This document shows, one piece after another, positions 52,304 through 64,000 of a stretch of 64,000 nt of DNA (positions are counted from its first letter, which is position 1; each line of letters opens with the position of its first letter). A program made the position numbers and the translations under genes. Source of the stretch: Massilia sp. CF038. GTDB lineage: Bacteria > Pseudomonadota > Gammaproteobacteria > Burkholderiales > Burkholderiaceae_D. The DNA lies in the NCBI RefSeq assembly GCF_900129765.1, contig NZ_FQWU01000002.1, positions 1,736,001 through 1,800,000 of the forward strand, given 5' to 3'. The notes below the pieces were generated by a model that was not told where the DNA came from, did not search any database, and worked only from the letters and a program-made list of their open reading frames with translations.

Positions 52304-52705
52304 TCAGGCAGTCAGACCGGGGCGCTCATCCCACAGGGTGTGCAGCTGGCTGGAAAGGCGCATCGGCATCACCGGCTTGGGGATCACGCCGATAGCGCCC
52401 GCTTCCATGTAACGCGCAATGTCGTCCGGCTCGGTCAGCCCGGTCACGAACAGGGCCGGCACGTCAGCCAGGTGCGGCAGGCGGCGCAGCAGCGCCAGCG
52501 TGCCCACGCCATCAATCTCGGGCATCATCACGTCCAGCAGAATCAGGTCGGGCGTGAAGTCACGTGCCGTCAGCAGCGCTTCGCGGCCGGAGCCACACTC
52601 GCGCACGTCGATCTTGCCAATCACTTCGAGCACCAGCTTGGCCGTGGTGCGCACGTGCAGATCGTCTTCCACATACAGAATGGATTTCAGCGGTTTTTTG
52701 CGCAT
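52304..52705 (-). CDS. Single-domain response regulator
   Basis: A 133-residue CheY-like receiver without output domain. The acidic pair is in SILYVEDDLHVR, the phospho-acceptor Asp in DLILLDVMMPEIDG, the Thr in ALFVTGL and the Lys in GVIPKPVMP, so phosphorylation should work. It starts 2 bp after the stop of a second receiver-like gene. No histidine kinase gene is in the window. Confidence 0.9.
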   Translation of the reverse strand: MRKKPLKSILYVEDDLHVRTTAKLVLEVIGKIDVRECGSGREALLTARDFTPDLILLDVMMPEIDGVGTLALLRRLPHLADVPALFVTGLTEPDDIARYMEAGAIGVIPKPVMPMRLSSQLHTLWDERPGLTA

Positions 52706-52707
52706 GT

Positions 52708-53253
52708 TCAGTCCCCTGCCGCGATGCCGCTGGGGATACCGAGCATGCCGGAAATAGCCGTCCACAAGTCACGTGTCGTGGTCCACGGTTTGGCCAGGAA
52801 CGTGGGGGTGCTGCCGCGCCATTCGGGCTGGCTGGCCGAGTAGACCAGCAGGGGCGTGCCGTTCAACAGCGCCAGCAAGGTACGGGCGTCACCATCGGGC
52901 AGCGCCGGATCAAGCACGACCAGCGAGAACACCTGGCTCTGCAACAGGCGGCGCGCGTGGGCCAGAGTCGCCACATGCGTGACATTGGCCTCCGGGTTCA
53001 GCAGGTGCGACAGTACGGTAGCGACGCTGGTGTCCATATCGACGTGCAGCACTTGCGGACGCTCGCTATGGACTGGGACAGCGCGCTGTTTGTATGGCTG
53101 ATTGTCGTCTTCGCACAAGGGCGAAACGTAGGCGATGTCGGATTGGCGCGATGCGCCGATGGCGTAACGGGCCGGCGTATGCGCACGCGGGGCCGCGGGC
53201 AGTGCGGCCCGGATACGGGGTGCGCACATTTTGTTCATGGCAGAGGTTTTCAT
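52708..53253 (-). CDS. Degenerate receiver-domain protein
   Basis: A receiver-like protein of about 181 residues. An N-terminal extension of some 60 residues (Ala/Pro/Arg-rich) precedes a receiver fold: VLHVDMDTSVATVLSHLL, the likely acceptor Asp in LVVLDPALPDGDA and the Lys in FLAKPW. The acidic pair is reduced (VDMD), so phosphorylation is uncertain. The start is uncertain; MNKMCAP at 53238 is an alternative and the frame is open upstream to 53394. It is coupled to the CheY-like gene downstream. The gap 53254-53505 shows nothing else convincing. Confidence 0.7.
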   Translation of the reverse strand: MKTSAMNKMCAPRIRAALPAAPRAHTPARYAIGASRQSDIAYVSPLCEDDNQPYKQRAVPVHSERPQVLHVDMDTSVATVLSHLLNPEANVTHVATLAHARRLLQSQVFSLVVLDPALPDGDARTLLALLNGTPLLVYSASQPEWRGSTPTFLAKPWTTTRDLWTAISGMLGIPSGIAAGD

Positions 53254-53505
53254 GGCGGTTGCAATCGAGATCCCGATGCATACGAGGGCGCCGTCAGGGG
53301 CCAATCTTGTTGTGCATATCAGGAGAGACAACCGGCGGAGCTGGGCCGAGGGATTTTTTTTGCCGCAGGGGGAAGGCGGCTGGAACATGCGCACGGTAGA
53401 AGCGGAAGTTGGTTCTGCCGTGTTGATTTACCACTTCATATTACCGCAAACCACGACGAAAATCGTGGCACGCGGCAATTATTTTCACATTTGTGTGGCG
53501 TCTTG

Positions 53506-54138
53506 TTACTTTGTTTTCAGGCGCTGGGCAAATCCGGCATGCAGACTATTTAACGTTTCCTCGGCAGCAAGTAATTGATCGGCAACTTCATTGATCTTGC
53601 GGCGGCTGGAACGCGCATGGTCGCGCAGCACTTCGAAGGCGGTGTTGCGGTCGGTCTGGAATTTGCCCATCAACAGACCCACGGCCAGGCTGGTTTCGCG
53701 TCCTGCTGCCAGCGCGGCGTTCAAGTTCAATTCGGTACGGCGCAGCTGGCGGATGTCGTCGGCCCGGGCCAGACCTGCCTCAAAGGCCGGCATCAGGCGA
53801 GCGGCGTCGACCGGCTTGACCAGATAGCCCACGGCGCCGTGGGCGGCGGCCTGGCGCGCCGATTCGCTGTCGCCCACGGCCGACAGGAACATGAATGGCA
53901 CACTGGTGTCAGCTTTAAGGCGTGCTGCCAGTTCCAGTCCGCTCATGCCCGGCATGGTGATGTCGAGCAAGGCCATGTCCGGTTCGCCCTTGGCCACGAC
54001 CTGCAATGCTTCTTCGCCGGAACCGGCCGTCACCGTATCGTAGCCAGCGTGGGCAATGACCTCGGTGAGAAATTGCAGCAGGTGCGGGTCGTCATCGACA
54101 ATCAGGATACGGCGTTTGGCGGCAGGGGCGGAAGTCAT
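53506..54138 (-). CDS. ANTAR-domain response regulator
   Basis: A 210-residue protein with an N-terminal receiver (ILIVDDDPHLLQFL; acceptor Asp in MALLDITMPGMSG; Lys in GYLVKPV) and a C-terminal ANTAR module (ETSLAVGLLMGKFQTDRNTA, then FEVLRDHARSS). ANTAR proteins bind tandem stem-loops in mRNA and prevent transcription termination. The target is not evident nearby; no histidine kinase is adjacent. It stands between the receiver pair and the thi operon. Confidence 0.88.
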   Translation of the reverse strand: MTSAPAAKRRILIVDDDPHLLQFLTEVIAHAGYDTVTAGSGEEALQVVAKGEPDMALLDITMPGMSGLELAARLKADTSVPFMFLSAVGDSESARQAAAHGAVGYLVKPVDAARLMPAFEAGLARADDIRQLRRTELNLNAALAAGRETSLAVGLLMGKFQTDRNTAFEVLRDHARSSRRKINEVADQLLAAEETLNSLHAGFAQRLKTK

Positions 54139-54185
54139 GGGCTCGGCAATCCTCAGTGAAGAAGGTAAAAAGATTATAAAGCCTG

Positions 54186-54821
54186 CTACGCCGATTCGGT
54201 TGTTTTCCCGTGCTGTGTGAACAAGGCATTAAATTGACGCACAGCACCAGCGACGTCGACCACCGTATACACACTGGTAATTGCCGCCACCATGTCCGCG
54301 CCGCGTTCGACCAGCGGTGCCGCGTTGACGGGCGTCATACCGCCAATGACCACCAGCGGCAAGCGCAATTCGCGCCGCGCCTGCACCAGCAACTCAGGGT
54401 CGGTTACAAAGGAATACTTCTTGACGGCCGACGGATAAAAACCGCCGAAGGCGGCGTAGGTGGCGCCATCGCGCGCAGCTCTACGCGCCAGCGCCAGATC
54501 ACCGTAGCAGGAAGCGCCGACAATCTTGTCCGGGCCCAGCGCCGCACGTGCCTGGGCGACTGTCATGTCGGTGCCACCCACATGCACGCCGTCGGCGCCA
54601 AGCGTCTGGCACAGGGCGACGTGGTCGTTGATGATCAAGGGACGGCCATAATGGCGGCACAGCGCCAGCAGCGCCGCAGCTTGTTCGAGCCGAAGTGCTT
54701 CGCTGGCGTCCTTGTGACGGTACTGGACCAGAGTGGCGCCGGCAGCCAGCGCGGCCTCGGTGCGCTCCAGCATACGCGCAGTGTCATCCCAATTGGGTGT
54801 GACAAGATAAAGTCCTTGCAT
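54186..54821 (-). CDS. thiE: Thiamine phosphate synthase
   Basis: Joins HMP diphosphate and thiazole phosphate to thiamine phosphate. The 211-residue TIM-barrel protein has GATLVQYRHKDASEALRLEQ, IINDHVALCQTLGADGVHVG and PLVVIGGMTPVNA, all ThiE landmarks. A clear AGGAG site precedes the ATG. It is the last gene of thiC-thiS-thiG-thiD-thiE. Confidence 0.94.
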   Translation of the reverse strand: MQGLYLVTPNWDDTARMLERTEAALAAGATLVQYRHKDASEALRLEQAAALLALCRHYGRPLIINDHVALCQTLGADGVHVGGTDMTVAQARAALGPDKIVGASCYGDLALARRAARDGATYAAFGGFYPSAVKKYSFVTDPELLVQARRELRLPLVVIGGMTPVNAAPLVERGADMVAAITSVYTVVDVAGAVRQFNALFTQHGKTTESA

Positions 54822-54832
54822 GGTGATGCTCC

Positions 54833-55570
54833 TCATGTCTGCAAATGGCGGCGCGGAATGCGCTGGCCGGGTCCAATGGAAAATGCTTGCGCCAGACTCT
54901 GATGGACATAGGACTGCGCGCGTTCAAGCGCAGTGGCCATTGGCTCACCCAATGCCAGACGCGCCGCGATGGCGGCTGCCAGCGTGCAGCCGCTGCCATG
55001 AAACTGCCCGGCCAGGCGTGGCCAGCGCCACTCGCGCTGCACATCCGCTCCGCGCCAGCGGTTGACCACCTCGGCGCCGGTGCCATGTCCGCCCGTAGTC
55101 AGGACATGCCTGCACTGCGCCAGATCCAGCGCCTCGGCCTCGCCCAGATTGGGCACCACCAGCGTGGCCAGTGGCAGCAGCGGCTGCAGCGCCGCGCGCG
55201 CGTCGCCTTTGGTCAAGGTATCGCCATGGCCGCTGGCCAGTACCGGATCGAGGACCACCTGCAGCTGCGGCGCGCGCTCACGCAGCTGCACGATCACTTG
55301 CGCAATCGCCCAGGCATTGGCGCGGCTGCCAGGAATGCCGATCTTGACCGCGTCGATGCCAACCGTGTCGATCAGGGCTTGCGCCTGGCGCCGCAGCAGG
55401 CCCGGGTCGACCGGCTCCACGCCATGCACGCGGTTGTGGTCCTGCACCGTCAGGGCAGTGATGACGGGCAGCGCGTGCACGCCTTGCGCGGCAATGGCCA
55501 GCAGGTCGGCCGCCATGCCCGCCCCGCCCGACGGATCGAGACCGGAAAGCACCAGCACCGTGCGCATCAT
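54833..55570 (-). CDS. thiD: Hydroxymethylpyrimidine/phosphomethylpyrimidine kinase
   Basis: Phosphorylates HMP to HMP diphosphate. The N-terminal [19 protein letters not shown], the central [11 protein letters not shown] and the catalytic [19 protein letters not shown] (anion hole with Cys) match ThiD. Length 245 residues. The start overlaps the thiG stop by four bases (ATGA), implying coupled translation. Confidence 0.95.
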   Translation of the reverse strand: MMRTVLVLSGLDPSGGAGMAADLLAIAAQGVHALPVITALTVQDHNRVHGVEPVDPGLLRRQAQALIDTVGIDAVKIGIPGSRANAWAIAQVIVQLRERAPQLQVVLDPVLASGHGDTLTKGDARAALQPLLPLATLVVPNLGEAEALDLAQCRHVLTTGGHGTGAEVVNRWRGADVQREWRWPRLAGQFHGSGCTLAAAIAARLALGEPMATALERAQSYVHQSLAQAFSIGPGQRIPRRHLQT

Positions 55571-56355
55571 CCGGTAAAGCGTCCTGCCAGCGGCGACGAT
55601 GGCGAAGCTGCAAAGCGGCGCGGCATGCGGCCGGCCAGGAAGGCTTCGCGTCCTGCCTGCACGCCCAGCTTCATGGCACGTGCCATGCGCACCGGATCCT
55701 GGGCCAGGGCGATGGCGCTGTTCATAAGCACCCCGTCGCAGCCCAGCTCCATGGCGATGGCCGCATCCGACGCGGTACCCACGCCTGCGTCCACCAGCAC
55801 CGGCACCTTGGCCTGTTCGATGATCAGCGACAGGTTCCATGGATTCAAAATACCCATGCCCGAGCCGATCAGGGACGCCAGCGGCATGATCGCCACGCAG
55901 CCGATCTGCTCCAGAATGCGGGCCTGGATCGGATCGTCGCTGCAGTAGACCATCACGTCGAAGCCGTCGCGCACCAGCGCTTCAGCTGCCACCAGGGTTT
56001 CTGGCATGTGCGGGAACAAGGTCTTGTCGTCGCCCAGTACTTCCAGCTTGACCAGCTTGCGCCCGCCCAGCAGTTCGCGCGCCATCTGCAAAGTGTAGAT
56101 GGCGTCCTTGGCGTTGTAGCAGCCAGCCGTGTTGGGCAGGATGGTGTAGCGCTCGGGTGGCAGCACATCCAGCAGGCTCGGTGCGTTCTTGTCCTGGCCA
56201 ATGTTCACGCGCCGGATCGCCACCGTGATAATTTCCGCGCCAGCGGCGTCAGTCGCTTCACGGGTTTGCGCCAGGTCGCGGTATTTGCCGCTGCCGACCA
56301 GCAGGCGCGAACGGTACGGCGTGCCTGCAATGGTCAAAATGTCGTCGTCATGCAT
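55567..56355 (-). CDS. thiG: Thiazole synthase
   Basis: Builds the thiazole ring from deoxyxylulose phosphate, the ThiS thiocarboxylate and dehydroglycine. The 262-residue TIM barrel has [17 protein letters not shown], the Schiff-base Lys in [15 protein letters not shown] and [20 protein letters not shown]. It lies between thiS and thiD. The dxs product made at 28-30 kb is its substrate. Confidence 0.97.
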   Translation of the reverse strand: MHDDDILTIAGTPYRSRLLVGSGKYRDLAQTREATDAAGAEIITVAIRRVNIGQDKNAPSLLDVLPPERYTILPNTAGCYNAKDAIYTLQMARELLGGRKLVKLEVLGDDKTLFPHMPETLVAAEALVRDGFDVMVYCSDDPIQARILEQIGCVAIMPLASLIGSGMGILNPWNLSLIIEQAKVPVLVDAGVGTASDAAIAMELGCDGVLMNSAIALAQDPVRMARAMKLGVQAGREAFLAGRMPRRFAASPSSPLAGRFTG

Positions 56356-56372
56356 TGTTTGTTCTCCTTGAT

Positions 56373-56576
56373 TCAGCCGCCACCGATGGCGCGTACGATA
56401 TCGATCTTGTCCTGCGCCAGCAGCACGTGCTGGGGCCACATCTGGCGCGGAATCACGTTGCGGTTGACCGCCAGCGCCACGGCCTTTTCGTGCATATCGA
56501 GCGTGTCGACCAGCTGCTGCAAGGTGGTCCAGGTGGCCACCGTACGCAACTCTCCATTGAGTTCAATATCGATCAT
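56373..56576 (-). CDS. thiS: Sulfur carrier protein ThiS
   Basis: Ubiquitin-like sulfur carrier of 67 residues that ends in the required Gly-Gly (VRAIGGG here) where the thiocarboxylate is formed. [16 protein letters not shown] is the family core. An ATG at 56582, overlapping the thiC stop, would add two residues. The activating enzyme ThiF is not in the window. Confidence 0.93.
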   Translation of the reverse strand: MIDIELNGELRTVATWTTLQQLVDTLDMHEKAVALAVNRNVIPRQMWPQHVLLAQDKIDIVRAIGGG

Positions 56577-56578
56577 GC

Positions 56579-58667
<2,089 letters not shown>

Positions 58668-58681
58668 CGTGTGCCGCCTTG

Positions 58682-59032
58682 CGGCAGCGGGCGAATTATA
58701 CAGCGATGTTACATCGGCAATACGATATTTTTACATTCGACCCACTGCGTGCTATTTATTTCCACATGGAATTTGATGCACACAAGACATCAAAGTTGCC
58801 AAAACTGCGCAAAATAATATCACCAATTCTCACGCGCGCATTACATTTGAATACATATTTTGGACATTTGGTGATCGATACAACAGTTGTTGTGTTTGCT
58901 AGAAATCGTCGTTGATTCGGGGAATATTTTACAAATACACTCATCCGAGCCGTCCTACCAGGGCGGTAAAAGTGCACACAGGCCGACAGAGCTTGTGGCA
59001 ACAATAAAACTATCATTTCTCGGAGAAACTCC
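58682..59032. other. AT-rich divergent control region
   Basis: About 350 bp, clearly richer in A and T than the surroundings, between the thi operon leader and the secreted subtilase gene. It must contain both promoters. Two small inverted repeats are visible: CGATGT-T-ACATCG (58704-58716) and ACAACA-GT-TGTTGT (58880-58893). A GGAGAAACTCC stretch precedes the subtilase ATG. The minus-strand open frame across part of the region looks like a shadow of the subtilase gene. Confidence 0.5.
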
Positions 59033-60613
59033 ATGATGCAAAGTAAGACTGGCATGTCCTCGATCGCCACGGCGGTAAAGTTGTTGGTTGCAGCTGTCGC
59101 AGTGGGTGTAGTGGGCACGGCTAACGCGCAGGTCGACACGGAACAGACGCGTGTGATCGTCGCATTCAAAAAAGGCATGGGTAAAGACATGCGCAAGGAC
59201 ATCGGCCGCCACCACGGCCGGGTGCAGCACGACCTCGATAATATCGACTCGGTCGCTATCGAAATTTCAAAAGCCGATCTGAAGGCCCTGCGCAAGAGCC
59301 GTCACGTGGAATCGGTGGAAGAAGACGTGATCCGCCGTCCGTTCGCCACCACCTCGCCATCGACCGGCACCCCTTACCTGACCGGCCAGTTGGTACCGTA
59401 CGGTATCAAGATGGTCCAGGCCGACCTGCTGTCGGACGCCAACGTCGGCAACCGCAAGGTCTGCATCATCGATTCGGGCGTGGACCGTGCGCATGAAGAC
59501 ATCGTTGGCAACAGCGCCAACATGACGGGCGAATACGACAGCGGCACCGGCTGGTGGTACACCGATGAAAACCACCACGGCACCCACGTGGCTGGCACCA
59601 TCGCTGCCGTCAACAACAGCGGCAAGGGCGTGGTTGGCGTGAACCCGAATGGCAAGATCAAGATCCACATCGTCAAGGTCTTCAATGCAGCAGGCTGGGC
59701 GTACTCCTCGACCCTGGCAGCAGCTGCCAACAAGTGCGCCGCCGCAGGCGCCAATGTGATCAGCATGTCGCTGGGCGGACCGACCTCGAATGCGACCGAA
59801 AAGCGCACCTTCGATGCGCTGGCCGCCAAGGGCATCCTAAGCATTGCCGCAGCCGGCAATGACGGCAACACTGCCATTTCCTATCCTGCCGGCTACGCCA
59901 GCGTCATGATGGTGGGCGCCGTGGACGAAACCCGCGCCTGGGCCAGCTTCTCGCAGTACAACAGCAAAGTGGAAATTGCCGGTCCTGGCGTGGCTGTGCT
60001 GTCGTCGGTACCAACCAACAGCGGCACCGCATCGGCCCTGACCGTGGGCGGCACCGCCTACGCACCAGGCGCGATGGATGGCTCGCCGGTGAAAACGGTG
60101 ACGGCGCCGCTGGCGGACTTCGGCATTGGCGACAAGACCAGCACCACGGTTGCAGGCAAGGTGTGCCTGGTGCAGCGCGGTACGGTTGATTTTGCGACCA
60201 AGGTCATGAACTGCCAGAACAGCGGCGGCGTGGGCGCGATTGTGTACAACAACGCGGCAGGCGGCTTCGGCGGCACCATGGGCACCACCGTCTCGACCAT
60301 TCCATCGGTCACGGCCAGCGATGTCGAGGGCGCCTCGCTCAAGACCAAACTGGGCCAGAGCGCCACTGTCGCGGTCACCCCGACCAGCTACGCTTACTTT
60401 GACGGCACCTCGATGGCAACCCCGCACGTGTCGGCTGTTGCCGCGCTGGTGTGGAGCTACTTCCCAAGCTGCACCGGCCCGCAGATCCGCTCGACGCTGA
60501 CCAAGAGCGCGATTGATCTGGGCCCGGTTGGCCGCGATGTGAAGTTTGGTTATGGCCTGGTGCAAGCCAAGGCCGCCAAGGACCGTATCGCCACCTACGG
60601 CTGCGGTAACTAA
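59033..60613 (+). CDS. Secreted S8 subtilase with inserted PA domain
   Basis: A 526-residue exported protease. Signal peptide (about 1-32, ending TANAQ), then an I9-type propeptide (VIVAFKKGMGKDMRKDIGRH, HVESVEEDVIRRP) and the catalytic domain with Asp147 (CIIDSGVDRAHEDI), His182 (HHGTHVAGT), Asn276 (AAAGNDGN) and Ser460 (FDGTSMATPHVSA). A protease-associated domain is inserted around residues 330-450 (KVCLVQRGTVDFATKVMNC). The layout is that of secreted nutritional subtilases. A strong terminator follows. Confidence 0.93.
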   Translation: MMQSKTGMSSIATAVKLLVAAVAVGVVGTANAQVDTEQTRVIVAFKKGMGKDMRKDIGRHHGRVQHDLDNIDSVAIEISKADLKALRKSRHVESVEEDVIRRPFATTSPSTGTPYLTGQLVPYGIKMVQADLLSDANVGNRKVCIIDSGVDRAHEDIVGNSANMTGEYDSGTGWWYTDENHHGTHVAGTIAAVNNSGKGVVGVNPNGKIKIHIVKVFNAAGWAYSSTLAAAANKCAAAGANVISMSLGGPTSNATEKRTFDALAAKGILSIAAAGNDGNTAISYPAGYASVMMVGAVDETRAWASFSQYNSKVEIAGPGVAVLSSVPTNSGTASALTVGGTAYAPGAMDGSPVKTVTAPLADFGIGDKTSTTVAGKVCLVQRGTVDFATKVMNCQNSGGVGAIVYNNAAGGFGGTMGTTVSTIPSVTASDVEGASLKTKLGQSATVAVTPTSYAYFDGTSMATPHVSAVAALVWSYFPSCTGPQIRSTLTKSAIDLGPVGRDVKFGYGLVQAKAAKDRIATYGCGN

Positions 60614-60630
60614 GCAATACGTCAGCAGGA

Positions 60631-60662
60631 ATGCCGTTCAGTGTAAGCTGAACGGCATTTTT
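60631..60662 (+). terminator. Rho-independent terminator
   Basis: ATGCCGTTCAG and CTGAACGGCAT form a perfect 11 bp stem with a 6-base loop followed by TTTTTC, 18 bp after the subtilase stop. Good canonical terminator. Confidence 0.9.
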
Positions 60663-60679
60663 CATTTCTGGAGCAGCAA

Positions 60680-60949
60680 GTGCAACGCCGCCATACCGAT
60701 GTCTATGTATCCCGCAGCGAACGCTATGCGATCGGGATTGAGGAAGTGGGAGGCAGCTTTTACGTCAGCTTCCCGGTCAGTAATTCCCTGTGCGACTATG
60801 AAGAGTTCTACACCATCACTGCCGCCCAATTTGCGGCCTTTCGCGCCAATCCGGCCGCCGCCCTCCCCTTTGTGAACGCCTGCCGGCGCCACGAACACGA
60901 CGATCTGCTGGTGTACCCACCGGGCAGCCAGCGCGGGATCCCCTCCTGA
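60680..60949 (+). CDS. Small cytoplasmic protein of unknown function
   Basis: An 89-residue protein starting with GTG at 60680, preceded by GGAG with seven bases of spacing. The sequence VYVSRSERYAIGIEEVGGSF, then SNSLCDYEEFYTITAAQFAAF, looks like a compact alpha/beta fold. No signal peptide. I do not recognise the family. It stands alone between the terminator and valS. Confidence 0.6.
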   Translation: MQRRHTDVYVSRSERYAIGIEEVGGSFYVSFPVSNSLCDYEEFYTITAAQFAAFRANPAAALPFVNACRRHEHDDLLVYPPGSQRGIPS

Positions 60950-61039
60950 GAGCATTGGGAGAGTTTTTTTTGCGGCGCAGCGTTACCGGGCGGCAGTCCT
61001 ACTATAATGGTCGTTTTCGCAAAAATTACACGCCAAATC

Positions 61040-63829
61040 ATGGAATTAGCCAAGTCTTTCGAGCCCGCCGACATTGAACAATTCTGGCGCACGGAGTGGG
61101 AAAAGCGCGGTTACTTTACCGCCACCCTCGACGCCGACAAGCCCGCCTTCTCGATCCAGCTGCCGCCGCCGAATGTGACGGGTACGCTGCACATGGGCCA
61201 CGCCTTCAATCAAACCATCATGGATGGCTTGACGCGCTACTACCGCATGCGCGGCTACAACACGGCCTGGGTGCCTGGCACGGATCACGCCGGCATTGCC
61301 ACCCAGATCGTGGTGGAACGTCAGCTGGACGCGCAGAAAGTGTCGCGCCATGATTTGGGCCGCGAAAAGTTCATTGAAAAAGTCTGGGAATGGAAAGAAA
61401 AGTCCGGCAACATCATTACCGGCCAGATGCGCCGCCTGGGCACCTCGCCTGACTGGCAGCGCGAATACTTCACCATGGATGAAACGCGCTCCAAATCGGT
61501 GACAGAAGTGTTCGTGCGTCTGTTCGAGCAAGGCTTGATCTACCGCGGCAAGCGCCTGGTGAACTGGGACCCGAAACTGGGCACCGCCGTGTCCGACCTG
61601 GAAGTGGTGTCGGAAGAAGAAGATGGCTCGATGTGGCACATCAAGTACCCGTTTGCCGACGGCAGCGGCAGCATCACCGTGGCCACCACGCGCCCTGAAA
61701 CCCTGCTGGGCGACGTCGCCGTGGCAGTCGACCCGACCGACGAGCGCTACAGCGCCGCGGTGGGCAAGCTGTTGAAACTGCCGCTGACAGAACGCGAAAT
61801 CCCCCTCATTGCCGACGAATACGCCGACAAGGCCTTCGGCACCGGCTGCGTGAAGATCACGCCAGCGCACGACTTCAACGATTATCAGGTTGGCCTGCGC
61901 AACAAACTGCCAATGATCGAGGTGCTGACGCTTGACGCCAAGATCAAGGATGACATGCCCGAGGCCTACCGCGGCCTGGACCGCTTTGCCGCGCGCAAAA
62001 AGATCGTGGACGACCTGGAAGCACAAGGCTTGCTGGTGGAAGTCAAGCCGCACAAGTTGCAAGTGCCGCGCGGCGACCGCACTGGCGTGGTCATCGAGCC
62101 GATGCTGACCGACCAGTGGTTTGTGGCAATGAGCAAACCGGCACCGGAAGGCACCTTCTTCCCCGGCAAATCGATTGCTGAAGTGGCGCTGCAAAAAGTG
62201 GCCGATGGCGAGATCAAGTTCGTTCCCGAAAACTGGAGCACCACTTATAACCAGTGGCTGGCCAACATCCAGGACTGGTGCATTTCGCGTCAATTGTGGT
62301 GGGGCCATCAGATCCCGGCCTGGTTCGACGAGTCCGGCAAGATCTATGTGGCACGCAACGAAGCCGAGGCGCAAGCTCAGGCTGGCGCCGGCGTCAAGCT
62401 GCGCCGCGACGACGATGTGCTCGACACCTGGTTCTCCTCGGCCCTGGTGCCGTTCTCGACCATGGGCTGGCCGGAAGAAACGCCGGACATGAAGATGTTC
62501 CTGCCATCGTCGGTGCTGGTGACCGGCTTTGACATCATCTTCTTCTGGGTGGCGCGCATGGTCATGATGACCGCGCACTTTACTGGCAAGGTGCCGTTCG
62601 ACACCGTGTACGTGCACGGCCTGGTGCGCGATTCCAGCGGCCAGAAGATGTCCAAATCCAAAGGCAACACGCTCGACCCGATTGATCTGATCGACGGCAT
62701 CGACATCGAATCGCTGGTTGCCAAGCGCACCACCGGCTTGATGAACCCGCGTGATGCCGAAAAGATTGCCAAGGCCACGCGCAAGGAGTTCCCGGAAGGG
62801 ATCGCCCCTTACGGTACTGACGCGGTGCGCTTTACCATGGCCAGCTACGCCTCGCTGGGCCGCAACATCAATTTCGACCTGGGCCGCTGCGAAGGCTACC
62901 GCAACTTCAACAACAAGTTGTGGAACGCGACCAAGTTCGTGATGATGAATACCGAAGGCCACGATTGCACGCCAAACGATGCTGCGTTGTCGCAGGCCGA
63001 CCGCTGGATTCTGTCGCAGTTGAACCGGGCTGAAATGGAAGTGGCCAAGGGCTTTGAGGACTACCGCTTCGACAATATCGCCTCGGCCATCTACAAGTTT
63101 GTGTGGACCGAGTTCTGCGACTGGTACCTGGAGCTGTCCAAGGTGCAGGTTCAGCAAGGCACGCCGGCCCAGCAGCAAGCCACCCGCAACACCCTGCTGC
63201 GGGTGCTGGAAGTGGTGCTGCGCATGGCGCATCCGCTGATTCCGTTCGTGACCGAAGAATTGTGGCAGACCGTGGCACCGCTGGCCGGCAAAAAGCTCGC
63301 TGCCGGCGGCGACTCGATCATGCTGCAGCCCTACCCGATCGCCAACCCGGCCATGATCGACGAGCAGGCCGAGGCGTGGATGGAGCAGAACAAGGCCTTG
63401 ATCGACGCCACCCGTACCCTGCGCAACGACATGAAGCTGGCGCCCAAGCTGCCCGTGCCGCTGTTTGTGGAAGCGCCGAGCGCCGATGAAGCCGCCCGCC
63501 TGCGTACCTTTGCACCGTATCTGCAATCGCTGGCCAAGCTGTCGGAGGTGAACATTGTTGACGCGCTGCCGGCCTCGCCAGCGGCGGTGTCGGTGGTGGG
63601 CAGCACCAAGCTGATGCTCAAGGTGGAGATCGACGTTGTCGCCGAGCGCGAGCGCATTAACAAGGAAATCGTGCGCCTCGAGGGGGAGATCGCCAAGGTC
63701 AACGCCAAACTGGGGAACGAAAGCTTCGTGGCGCGCGCACCGGCTGCGGTGGTGGCGCAAGAAAACGAGCGTCTGGTGAATTTCTCTGCGACGATCGCCA
63801 AATTGCGCGAACAACTTGCTAAACTGTGA
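61040..63829 (+). CDS. valS: Valyl-tRNA synthetase
   Basis: Class I aminoacyl-tRNA synthetase, 929 residues. The HIGH-equivalent HMGH is at 51-54 in [23 protein letters not shown] is in [20 protein letters not shown]; the CP1 editing domain carries [17 protein letters not shown]. The C-terminal coiled coil (about 870-929, [20 protein letters not shown]) binds tRNA. An upstream GTG frame extension is not needed; the chosen start MELAKSFEP is typical. Confidence 0.98.
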   Translation: MELAKSFEPADIEQFWRTEWEKRGYFTATLDADKPAFSIQLPPPNVTGTLHMGHAFNQTIMDGLTRYYRMRGYNTAWVPGTDHAGIATQIVVERQLDAQKVSRHDLGREKFIEKVWEWKEKSGNIITGQMRRLGTSPDWQREYFTMDETRSKSVTEVFVRLFEQGLIYRGKRLVNWDPKLGTAVSDLEVVSEEEDGSMWHIKYPFADGSGSITVATTRPETLLGDVAVAVDPTDERYSAAVGKLLKLPLTEREIPLIADEYADKAFGTGCVKITPAHDFNDYQVGLRNKLPMIEVLTLDAKIKDDMPEAYRGLDRFAARKKIVDDLEAQGLLVEVKPHKLQVPRGDRTGVVIEPMLTDQWFVAMSKPAPEGTFFPGKSIAEVALQKVADGEIKFVPENWSTTYNQWLANIQDWCISRQLWWGHQIPAWFDESGKIYVARNEAEAQAQAGAGVKLRRDDDVLDTWFSSALVPFSTMGWPEETPDMKMFLPSSVLVTGFDIIFFWVARMVMMTAHFTGKVPFDTVYVHGLVRDSSGQKMSKSKGNTLDPIDLIDGIDIESLVAKRTTGLMNPRDAEKIAKATRKEFPEGIAPYGTDAVRFTMASYASLGRNINFDLGRCEGYRNFNNKLWNATKFVMMNTEGHDCTPNDAALSQADRWILSQLNRAEMEVAKGFEDYRFDNIASAIYKFVWTEFCDWYLELSKVQVQQGTPAQQQATRNTLLRVLEVVLRMAHPLIPFVTEELWQTVAPLAGKKLAAGGDSIMLQPYPIANPAMIDEQAEAWMEQNKALIDATRTLRNDMKLAPKLPVPLFVEAPSADEAARLRTFAPYLQSLAKLSEVNIVDALPASPAAVSVVGSTKLMLKVEIDVVAERERINKEIVRLEGEIAKVNAKLGNESFVARAPAAVVAQENERLVNFSATIAKLREQLAKL

Positions 63830-63863
63830 AATCGTCAATACAACCTTTTCGCGGAGATTACCC

Positions 63864-64000
63864 ATGAAGTCAGCAGTGTGCGCAGCTCTTGTTAGTATGT
63901 TGTGGGCGTGCGCGCCTGCCTTCGCGCAGGAGGCTTCTCCGGTGGGTCTGTGGAAAAACATTGACGATGTCACTGGCAAGCCCAAGGCCTTGATCCGTAT
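63864..64000 (+). CDS. DUF2147 family exported protein, N-terminal part
   Basis: The first 45 residues of a gene that runs off the right edge. A signal peptide (about 1-22, ending CAPAFAQ) is followed by EASPVGLWKNIDDVTGKPKA, the characteristic start of DUF2147 proteins, small periplasmic proteins of unclear role. A GGAG site precedes the ATG. It follows valS after 34 bp. Confidence 0.85.
   Translation, partial: MKSAVCAALVSMLWACAPAFAQEASPVGLWKNIDDVTGKPKALIR

Noticed and set aside
53231-53578. Plus-strand open frame of 115 codons between receiver genes
   Set aside because: It overlaps the end of the ANTAR gene and the N-terminal part of the receiver gene on the other strand, has no ribosome-binding site and no recognisable motif; probably chance.
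58756-59295. Minus-strand open frame of 179 codons between thiC and the secreted subtilase
   Set aside because: It covers the AT-rich control region and the start of the subtilase gene, with no ribosome-binding site or family motif.

Overview
The window looks like chromosomal DNA of a GC-rich betaproteobacterium of the Oxalobacteraceae (Massilia/Telluria/Duganella type). This rests on recognisable family content and gene order: a DUF3717 gene beside rfaE2, the run polA - DUF2782 - thrB - BPSS1780-type membrane gene, the run proC - yggS - pilT - pilU, and a thiCSGDE operon behind a TPP riboswitch. No rRNA, tRNA, insertion sequence, prophage or CRISPR array was seen. Most of the window is housekeeping, with several accessory islands. 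All names come from motif recognition by eye; no database search was run.

Layout. 1-2.0 kb: start of coxA and all of coxB (minus strand) with a promoter. 2.1-4.3 kb: bioC / comF / trmL. 4.5-9.5 kb: an accessory cassette made of a membrane patatin-like lipase, a small protein resembling a free protease propeptide, and a cytoplasmic-looking subtilase. 9.6-14.6 kb: rfaE2, DUF3717, a PilU paralog, oxyR, ubiA and an elaB/yqjE/yqjK-like membrane trio. 14.7-19.0 kb: proC, yggS, pilT, pilU, glutathione peroxidase. 19.3-23.3 kb: a small exported protein and glcDEF (glycolate oxidase). 23.3-26.4 kb: PduO-type adenosyltransferase, small exported proteins, a DUF1761 protein and a WYL regulator. 26.5-28.0 kb: SCO-like protein and YHYH lipoprotein. 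28.2-31.2 kb: xseB-ispA-dxs (isoprenoid precursors). 31.5-38.1 kb: Rieske oxygenase, DMT transporter, ArsR-type regulator facing a NIPSNAP / monooxygenase pair, rhodanese, a Gly/Cys-tailed protein and a ZIP metal transporter. 38.2-43.3 kb: polA, DUF2782, thrB, membrane protein. 43.3-46.4 kb: VOC protein, a secreted cyanophycinase-like peptidase and a fasciclin protein. 46.5-51.0 kb: uvrD and a BlaI/BlaR1-like operon with a duplicated sensor-like domain and two perfect operator palindromes. 51.1-54.1 kb: glutathione-dependent formaldehyde dehydrogenase and three receiver-domain proteins. 54.2-58.7 kb: thi operon and riboswitch. 59-64 kb: secreted subtilase, valS and the start of a DUF2147 gene.

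Three points stand out. (1) The patatin / free propeptide / subtilase cassette at 4494-9472 is the best candidate for an undescribed system: a lipase embedded in a multi-helix membrane protein sits next to a protease without a signal peptide and a separate copy of that protease's prodomain. (2) A family of seven near-palindromic elements of about 75-105 bp recurs through the window, each starting 2-24 bp from a stop codon; two copies carry the same extra segment on opposite arms. (3) A BlaI / M56-peptidase operon has duplicated the C-terminal periplasmic domain of its sensor as a separate secreted protein.
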